Shown here: positions 60,701 through 64,000 of the stretch, piece after piece
How the letters are laid out: each line of letters begins with the position of its first letter
How positions within the stretch are numbered: the stretch's first letter is position 1
Origin: Tubiluchus corallicola
Taxonomy: Eukaryota > Priapulida > Priapulimorpha > Priapulimorphida > Tubiluchidae
DNA: 64,000 bases
Direction of reading: 5' to 3'
Assembly (NCBI GenBank): GCA_030141605.1
Contig: JAQGDQ010000029.1
Span: 243,501-307,500 of the forward strand
Program-made: the position numbers and the translations under genes
The notes under the pieces: model-generated
What the model was told of the DNA's origin: nothing
Seen by the model: the letters and a program-made list of their open reading frames with translations, nothing else
The model's database searches: none

Positions 60701-62970
60701 ATTGACTTTTGTCAGCACCAAGGAAAACTAAAATTAATGTAATTTTCAAATAAGAACTGCAAAAAATGAATTGCAAAAAATAAAAGAAAAAAGAAAAATT
60801 TAGGCCTACTTATGCAACTTTCTGAATGTGCATGTATAAATAAGTTATTTAAACAATATACTCTATGCAAAAGCATTTGAAAGTATTTCTATTTTAAGCA
60901 TCTTTGCTTTTTTGATCAGCAAACTGCTATTAACAACTTTGGTACAATGTTCATCTTGGAGAATAGTAATTTATGTAAAAGTTGTTAAAGGCAAAATGTA
61001 ATTTCTGAAACTCTAGAAACCAAACACTATTTTTCATGTTTGCAGTACTTTTATTTCAACACTCGCCAGAAATATGATCATATCAAATCATATTTATAAA
61101 TAAATGCTACAACAATATAATGCGTACTAAAACACCAAATCGAGAAAGTTTTGGTAGTAAAATACAAACAAAAACTCACCAAACTGTCATCAAAACTTGA
61201 AAACAAAACTAATTTAGATAAGCACCAAAGTCCGTGACTAATAGTTCCCTTGTCGATGTCAACGGTAGATATAACATTACAAATGGCTTTCATCAACAAA
61301 ATACAAGTATCATTATCAAGTTTTCTAAAACAAAAAAACAAACTTATTTAGCCAATGAAAAGTAACGTCCAATTTAACTTCTACCAGTGATTAATCTAGC
61401 AAAATAGCAATGCTTACAGAAAAAAGCCCATCGAAAGACTTTGACATAACCTCTCTTTTCGTGTTTATCTCTTGATATTAATGTAAGCACTTAATTATAT
61501 ATATAATTGTATAGCAACATAACCATGATTACTGATCCTGTCAATACTAACCACACATCAAATTTGATTAATTAGGCCAAACAATCCTAGAAGACAAAGA
61601 TGCAAAACGTTCGTACAGACACAAGCTTACCAAATGCACTCACACACATTCACACATGGCAAGATCTTTACTATATCCTTTGCCTAATACTTTATTTTGA
61701 TGTGCCTGTAAAGTTTCAAATTTCAATTTTCTATTCTAGGTAAATTAAGTAGTTATTTATAAGTATGTAAGAAAAATTTGTGCTAGAAATACTACATACC
61801 GAAAAAAATTTGTTTCTTTAACTGATGCCGAGTAAAGAGCTTCCAAAGCCTGAGAGTCAAATCCTTCAATATCAGCTTTTGTGTGAGCTAAAACTACAGC
61901 AGGCAACACTGCACTACACTCTTTACTTGCTTTCCTATAATAAATAAAAAGGCTAAAAACATACGAATCATGGAGAAATGATTAGCAACGTATTCAATGT
62001 CACAACTCCACTTCAATTTATTAGATGTATATAGGCCTAATTTTACTATAGCTTAATACAGTATTTACATGTAAATGAGTTAAGACAATGACTTACATTT
62101 ACTATATACCTACAAAATAATCTCCAAAGTGGGTTCTCTAATTTTTAAATCAAAGTAAATTGTACTTATAGGATTAATTTATAATGCACATAAATTTTAT
62201 CCTCAAGCATATCCTATCTAACTTAGTTACATGATCTAAATGACTGAGGCAGAAACTTTTATAGCTCGGTCAGGGCAATATTGCAAATTTCTTAATCGTA
62301 GGAAAAACAGATCTGGAGATTCTTCAAAAAAGTTAAAAAAACCTGGAGCTTTTACACTGCAAATATTCACGAAACCAGGTTATCATCACTATGTGGCACG
62401 AAAACTTTTCATCGAAAAAATTAAACTGGTGTAATTAAATGTTAAACTATGCCACTTTAAAACAGCGAAATAATGTTAAGCGTTTGCAAAATTTGGTTGC
62501 TGATAACGCTGTCTGCTGTATGGAAGTGGCAGCACTGTAAACTGATTTGCTGAAAAGTTTTGTATTTTTTTAGTCTTATTATGTATTATCAAAACTTATT
62601 GATCATTTTACTTACCATGAGAAAACAAAGGTGCACCAGGAGACTGTAGGAAATGAGTAAAAATCTCAAAACTCACAGCAAACCTGTGGAAGTTTGACCA
62701 GTAGCAAGACTTCAGAATCACATCAGAACTAACTACTTATAATAACTCAGATAACTCATAATAAACTCATAGTAACATAAAATTATGAAAAACAAAAATT
62801 ATGAAAATTACTGAAAAAATAAGTACCCCAAGCAACGAAGATTGAAACTCTTTTGTGCATCAAAATCATTTTTAACTTGCTTTTCCATTGTTAAACTCTC
62901 ATTTTGATGGCGTTGTTCCAGGTCTGTGCCATCACATTTAGCTGTAACCATCATTTTGATGACACTAAAT
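38297..62970 (-). CDS. RIF1: RIF1, telomere-associated / replication-timing protein, 30 coding exons (5' end may be incomplete)
   Basis: Coding exons, 5' to 3' on the minus strand: 62827-62970, 62616-62683, 61800-61929, 61180-61324, 60633-60727, 59568-59757, 58835-59063, 57902-58053, 57185-57305, 55154-55366, 54644-54757, 53785-53942, 53377-53460, 52950-53210, 52501-52749, 52226-52330, 51243-51392, 50174-50258, 49553-49668, 49215-49409, 48447-48646, 48198-48273, 47612-47785, 47315-47490, 42481-46441, 42152-42289, 41047-41165, 40014-40216, 39709-39771, 38297-38406. They total 8,224 bases, in frame throughout, giving about 2,740 residues (human RIF1 is about 2,470). Key evidence is TNEVNQGDALEHDF, SWIILIDNFGLDP, LTEHQKEKLRS, the GILK and RVSF PP1-docking motifs, and LPIRSPKV in the C-terminal domain, all family hallmarks. 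RIF1 recruits protein phosphatase 1 to chromatin to restrain origin firing and steers double-strand-break repair in the nucleus. All introns use GT/AG. Confidence 0.95.
39371..39515 (-). pseudogene. Decayed duplicate of RIF1 C-terminal-domain exon 28
   Basis: Within the intron between exons 28 and 29, this block matches exon 28 in the same orientation. Plus-strand words shared are ATGTTTA-CTGG, AACCCGAGGGC-TCTCTT, GAGCAAA/AAGCAAG then GTGTTT/CTGTTT, TCTTGTT-TGT, GAGC-CAAATG-CCAA-G, and TTCACGA-TGCA. The copy has a 9-base insertion, lacks about 30 bases in the middle (the LPIRSPKV-coding part is gone) and has stops in the parental frame. It is a dead tandem exon duplication. Confidence 0.85.
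40014..40216 (-). CDS. RIF1: RIF1 coding exon 28, C-terminal DNA-binding domain
   Basis: The exon reads VKGLQQVFASREVTTVGHL, then SSLTEQDVNTLPIRSPKVK and TVKEVLKHFARREALGLPVK. This aligns with the human C-terminal domain (IRAKNIKTIGDLSTL..EIKTLPIRSPKV), a helix-hairpin-like region that binds branched DNA in vertebrates and contacts BLM in human cells. A decayed copy of this exon lies about 630 bases downstream. Confidence 0.96.
41047..41165 (-). CDS. RIF1: RIF1 coding exon 27
   Basis: An acidic stretch (PVSDDSDLVSLDNKEPICPE) leads into IQSVLYQLTSSMW, which matches the human ITSNMWARGL start of the C-terminal domain. It ends ATG TG|GTAGGT in phase 2 and completes Trp with the next exon. Confidence 0.93.
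42152..42289 (-). CDS. RIF1: RIF1 coding exon 26, RVSF PP1-docking motif
   Basis: The exon begins HRRVSFAEPLDETSDGTPLRR. RVSF at 42,272-42,283 is a classic RVxF site that docks protein phosphatase 1, and human RIF1 has RRVSFADP. Together with GILK at the end of the preceding exon it makes the bipartite PP1 site by which RIF1 counteracts DDK phosphorylation of MCM. The Ser inside RVSF is a candidate regulatory phosphosite. The donor is TGT|GTAGGA (phase 0). The frame stays open into the intron, so a retained-intron form would add residues before a stop. Confidence 0.94.
42481..46441 (-). CDS. RIF1: RIF1 coding exon 25, the 3,961-base giant exon
   Basis: One uninterrupted reading frame of 1,320 codons (about residues 1,211-2,530) encodes the disordered, charged, Ser-rich middle of RIF1. 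It starts after a TTTTTTCAG acceptor at 46,441 and ends at AAG|GTTTGT. Sequence conservation is minimal, as in all RIF1 proteins. Visible features are many SP/TP and SQ/TQ sites, basic clusters (KRRSSRLTTRHNQR, KLRSRKLQKK) that could bind DNA or act as nuclear localisation signals, and, 21 residues from the exon end, GILKRK at 42,526-42,543, a [GS]IL[RK] docking site for protein phosphatase 1. Vertebrate RIF1 also has one giant exon in this position. The plus-strand frames over this exon are shadows. Confidence 0.96.
46442..47314. other. RIF1 intron 24, no other feature seen
   Basis: AT-rich intronic sequence between exon 24 and the giant exon. It contains loosely repeated AAAATTA-ACAAAA words but no recognisable element. 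Confidence 0.6.
47315..48646 (-). CDS. RIF1: RIF1 coding exons 21-24
   Basis: Exons 48447-48646, 48198-48273, 47612-47785 and 47315-47490. Exon 21 carries LSPLL-type VSPLLQVMLLHKKQTLRNQS and WHATFGQT, matching the human LSPLL..IIFLHKNKQIRKQSAQFWNATF stretch that closes the HEAT domain. Exons 22-23 become basic and disordered (RRTRRQLK). Exon 24 holds FVFIAPSPKKKFVLTEHQKE and DVPALYSTLDSSQD, a short conserved island also found in vertebrate RIF1 just before its giant exon. The S/T-Q sites (SSQD, TQMTQD) are candidate ATM/ATR sites. Confidence 0.95.
49215..52330 (-). CDS. RIF1: RIF1 coding exons 16-20
   Basis: Exons 52226-52330, 51243-51392, 50174-50258, 49553-49668 and 49215-49409. Exon 16 has TNEVNQGDALEHDF, almost identical to the human protein, the single strongest identification. 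Exon 17 has LWKELYEALDRCAALVVTAE and CCSDLCARI (human ELYRAFARCAALVATAEENLCCEEL). Exon 20 has VLLTFFQKLSKHLSVFYEWI. Junctions are in phases 0, 0, 1, 0, 0. The protein part is the C-terminal portion of the helical-repeat domain. Confidence 0.95.
52501..54757 (-). CDS. RIF1: RIF1 coding exons 11-15
   Basis: Exons 54644-54757, 53785-53942, 53377-53460, 52950-53210 and 52501-52749 encode further HEAT-like helices. Recognisable points are VKAFVSPGVF, LTWENFIGNAKTVID and GTPSLFLIRLLLNKQLLEL (human GTPALFLIQLIFNNFLE). Two boundaries needed judgement. Exon 14 starts at TTG after an AAAAG acceptor, because an in-frame TAA lies directly upstream. It ends at CGG|GTCAGT, a non-consensus but in-phase donor. 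Confidence 0.9.
54392..54426. mobile_element. Penelope-like terminal fragment in a RIF1 intron (probable)
   Basis: The segment AATATTTCGACTAGCTGTTG followed by CTGTCATCATCAGTGG has the same TTCG-to-GTCATC-TCAG signature as 16,428-16,478. No coding part remains. The assignment rests on this short signature only. Confidence 0.35.
55154..57305 (-). CDS. RIF1: RIF1 coding exons 9-10
   Basis: Exon 9 (57,185-57,305) starts VVVPLLSFLV and ends in a Ser/Pro/Thr-rich linker (SPRNTTPKRQSL). Exon 10 (55,154-55,366) continues the linker (SPATPVSSPG, HTPKSPKGK) and re-enters helical sequence LYRLGLEVLAVLL. The human protein has a comparable SP/TP-rich loop at the same place. The SP/TP sites are candidate CDK phosphorylation sites. 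The intron between the two exons contains the pogo/Tigger element and a retroposon. Confidence 0.93.
55452..56694. mobile_element. Pogo/Tigger-like DNA transposon remnant with TA target duplication
   Basis: The element lies in RIF1 intron 9. The left end CAGTAGTTGCCGCTTAATAG (continuing ACTCACGTT) and the right end in reverse complement CAGTAGGCACCGCTTAATAG (continuing ACTCACTTT) form terminal inverted repeats of about 26 bases. TA dinucleotides flank both ends (55,450-55,451 and 56,695-56,696), the target duplication of Tc1/mariner-pogo elements. The 1,243-base body is short for a full element and keeps only part of a transposase. Confidence 0.88.
56019..56250 (+). pseudogene. Transposase N-terminal HTH remnant (CENP-B/pogo type)
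   Basis: From an ATG at 56,019 the plus strand reads MEHKCKNLTIKGKLKISEQY, then a stop (56,103 region), then in the same frame CAAVELKIPQRILSRILKK. This is the layout of the CENP-B N-terminal helix-turn-helix of pogo/Tigger transposases (K-L-I motif, then A-x-x-x-x-I-P-x-x-T-L-x-x-I-L-K). The later SKKRCTGSG fits the following linker. The catalytic DDE domain is not recognisable, so the gene is dead. Confidence 0.7.
56820..57150 (+). mobile_element. Retroposon-like segment with (AAAAT)n tail
   Basis: A GC-richer block of about 290 bases differs from the flanking intron and runs into an A-rich pentanucleotide tail, (AAAAT)n, at 57,112-57,150. This is the usual shape of a SINE or truncated LINE 3' end inserted on the plus strand. 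The family and the target duplication were not determined. The minus-strand reading frame over it (56,830-57,114) is probably accidental. Confidence 0.45.
57902..61324 (-). CDS. RIF1: RIF1 coding exons 4-8 (HEAT-repeat N-terminal domain)
   Basis: Exons 61180-61324, 60633-60727, 59568-59757, 58835-59063 and 57902-58053 encode alpha-helical repeats with clear family matches. These are HGLWCLSKL (human ALWVISKQ), ILFEALNTTISLVEQ (human DFEALNVIVRLIEQ), YPLLVHSAVKIRERAL with MAMPILL, LQIWNCIVELLGRYL, SWIILIDNFGLDP (human AWKSLIDNFALNP) and FKAWWHLAVTLADKLAQRFEQ. This is the RIF1 N-terminal fold, which binds DNA and mediates multimerisation in characterised orthologues. Junction phases are 0, 2, 0, 1, 0 and agree. 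Confidence 0.93.
59340..59352. repeat. Poly-G tract (13 G)
   Basis: Thirteen consecutive G on the plus strand in a RIF1 intron, so a C-tract in the transcript. It is a site prone to sequencing or replication slippage. Confidence 0.9.
59985..60230. mobile_element. Fold-back repeat in RIF1 intron 5 (unclassified)
   Basis: GCAAAAATGGAACA near 60,040 and TGTTCCATTTTTG near 60,190 are inverted, and neighbouring words (CAAGGAACAATTCTTC and GATTCTTCAAGG) extend the symmetry. The block starts with AGGCCCATTTCACACAAAG, which has the feel of a DNA-transposon end. No target duplication was found. Confidence 0.35.
61800..62970 (-). CDS. RIF1: RIF1 coding exons 1-3 (N-terminal end as far as visible)
   Basis: Exon 1 (62,827-62,970) opens in frame just after a TTTTAG acceptor. 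It contains two adjacent ATGs at 62,949-62,954 in good context (AAAATGATGG), which may be the start. It reads to NLRCLG. Exon 2 (62,616-62,683) is FAVSFEIFTHFLQSPGAPLF. Exon 3 reads to SVKETNFF. For exon 3 I use the acceptor at ATAGGAAAG|CA (end 61,929) because the more obvious one five bases upstream breaks the phase. Conservation is low here, so these are the least certain exons. Any further 5' exon would lie right of 62,970. Confidence 0.65.
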
Positions 62971-64000
62971 CTAAAATATATCAGTGTATAGGGCATTATG
63001 TATATCATTATAGATATATTATGTTTATATCTAAAATATAACAGTAACATAGGGCATTCCAAAAACACTCTATGCTATAGAATAACAAAGTTTTAGGAGT
63101 TTTAGGACTACCACCTGTGAATAACACTTAAGAAACAAAAAGTTTTTCCAGGTAACTTCTAATCTAATGCATAAAACGCTGACATACATTAACGAAATTT
63201 ATCACATCCAGCACTGCTGTATACTACTACTACTATCAAATCTAGCAATGCACCAGACCTCATGGTTGATAAAGTAGTTCGGCATCATGCATAAAGGCTT
63301 AACGTTGTGCAATTATTTCTAGACAGAAATCCACAAATACTGATGTAAATCAAATATTGTGCATAAACTATAAAAACAACACAAAATTCATCAATACAGC
63401 TAAACGCTATGTACACAGTTGGTAAGTCAATATCTGTCTAGGCAAAGTGTGTCATAGTCATGATGACAGAGCATTTTTCAAAGTTAGGCCAACCTCAAAA
63501 CAGGACCAAAATACACTATGCAAGAAATCTTTAAAACCATGTCACAAAAAGAAAAAGCTGTAATCTATAACTGGGAAGCCAGAGGCATAAGTCATCTTCA
63601 GTAGCACATATAACATGATCTGCATTAACTTCCTTGCTCTGTGTAAACAGACACTTTTGCCACAATCCATTTTTTGGTTCGAGTGATCATTTTTCGTAAT
63701 CTAGTTAGTTTATCTGATACAAATGAGCTAGCCACTGGAACCAATTGTTTTATTTTAGGTCATCGTCATATGCCCATTATGTCTGCATACTGTAGATGCT
63801 GGCCAAGCAGAACTCTAATATAAATGAAATCTGCCCTCAAAACAGGTAAACACAGCAGTAATTCAGCAAAAAGCTAGACACTGCCATGCCAGTGGCTTGT
63901 CAGTACTACTACTTCTTCTTTGTGATAGTGTGTTAACTTCATTAAATTGAAGTCTCTAACATATGCCTATGCTCTCAGCTTGTCAATGTCGTGCTAGTGT
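62971..64000. other. Region upstream of the visible RIF1 exons
   Basis: If RIF1 starts at the ATG in exon 1, this region holds its 5' UTR, promoter or both; if not, a further coding exon may lie here or beyond the window. I could not recognise one. A dispersed repeat fragment lies at 63,759-63,821. Confidence 0.4.
63759..63821 (+). repeat. Interspersed repeat fragment shared with 8,324-8,385
   Basis: The string GTCATCGTCATATGCCCATT through CCAAGCAGAACTCTAA matches the copy at 8.3 kb on the same strand, with scattered substitutions and one small indel. Confidence 0.55.

Noticed and set aside
61930-61934. Exon 3 of RIF1 starting at the obvious TTATAG acceptor
   Set aside because: It breaks the reading phase with exon 2, whereas the acceptor at GGAAAG|CA five bases further keeps it.

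Overview
This window is animal nuclear DNA: AT-rich, with spliced genes (GT/AG introns), many microsatellites and minisatellites, and decayed transposable elements. No bacterial-style operons, CRISPR arrays or ribosomal RNA genes are seen. Two real protein-coding genes can be supported, one on each strand. The organism cannot be named from sequence alone. The best taxonomic clue is a pigment-dispersing-factor (PDF) neuropeptide precursor whose pre-peptide and peptide both look like the crustacean/arthropod family, so an ecdysozoan, arthropod-like invertebrate is the working inference.

Bases 1-29,900 contain no gene I can defend. They hold repeats: diverged local duplications (1.2/1.6 kb and 4.9/8.1 kb), a four-copy 119-bp tandem array (9,464-9,925), a broken and inverted BEL/Pao retroelement (11.3-13.6 kb), a Penelope-like terminal fragment (16.4 kb), SINE or tRNA-like pieces, a perfect 50-copy TAT array (19.3 kb), a large TGAG array (20.7-21.1 kb), and a 30-bp minisatellite that is open in several reading frames (24.0-24.6 kb).

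Bases 29,926-31,350 (+) hold a two-coding-exon PDF-type precursor of 83 residues: signal peptide, PDF-precursor-related peptide, a KR cleavage site, the 17-residue peptide NAELINSLLGIPDIGRI, then the amidation glycine and a basic RRRK tail. Upstream and downstream splice signals suggest non-coding exons at both ends. A MITE-like 180-bp inverted-repeat element and a diverged repeat pair follow at 31.9-35.2 kb.

Bases 38,297-62,970 (-) hold RIF1, the replication-timing and DNA-repair factor, in 30 coding exons. All junction phases agree and give about 2,740 residues ending in a stop. The HEAT-repeat N-terminal half is spread over 24 small exons. One 3,961-base exon encodes the disordered central region and ends just after a GILK PP1-docking motif. 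The next exon carries RVSF, and the last exons encode the C-terminal domain. The extreme 5' end is not certain and may lie beyond base 64,000. RIF1 introns host a pogo/Tigger-like transposon with TA target duplications (55,452-56,694), a retroposon with an (AAAAT)n tail, a Penelope-like fragment, and a decayed duplicate of RIF1's own C-terminal-domain exon (39,371-39,515).

The two genes have no evident functional link: one encodes a secreted circadian/locomotor-type peptide and the other a nuclear chromatin protein.
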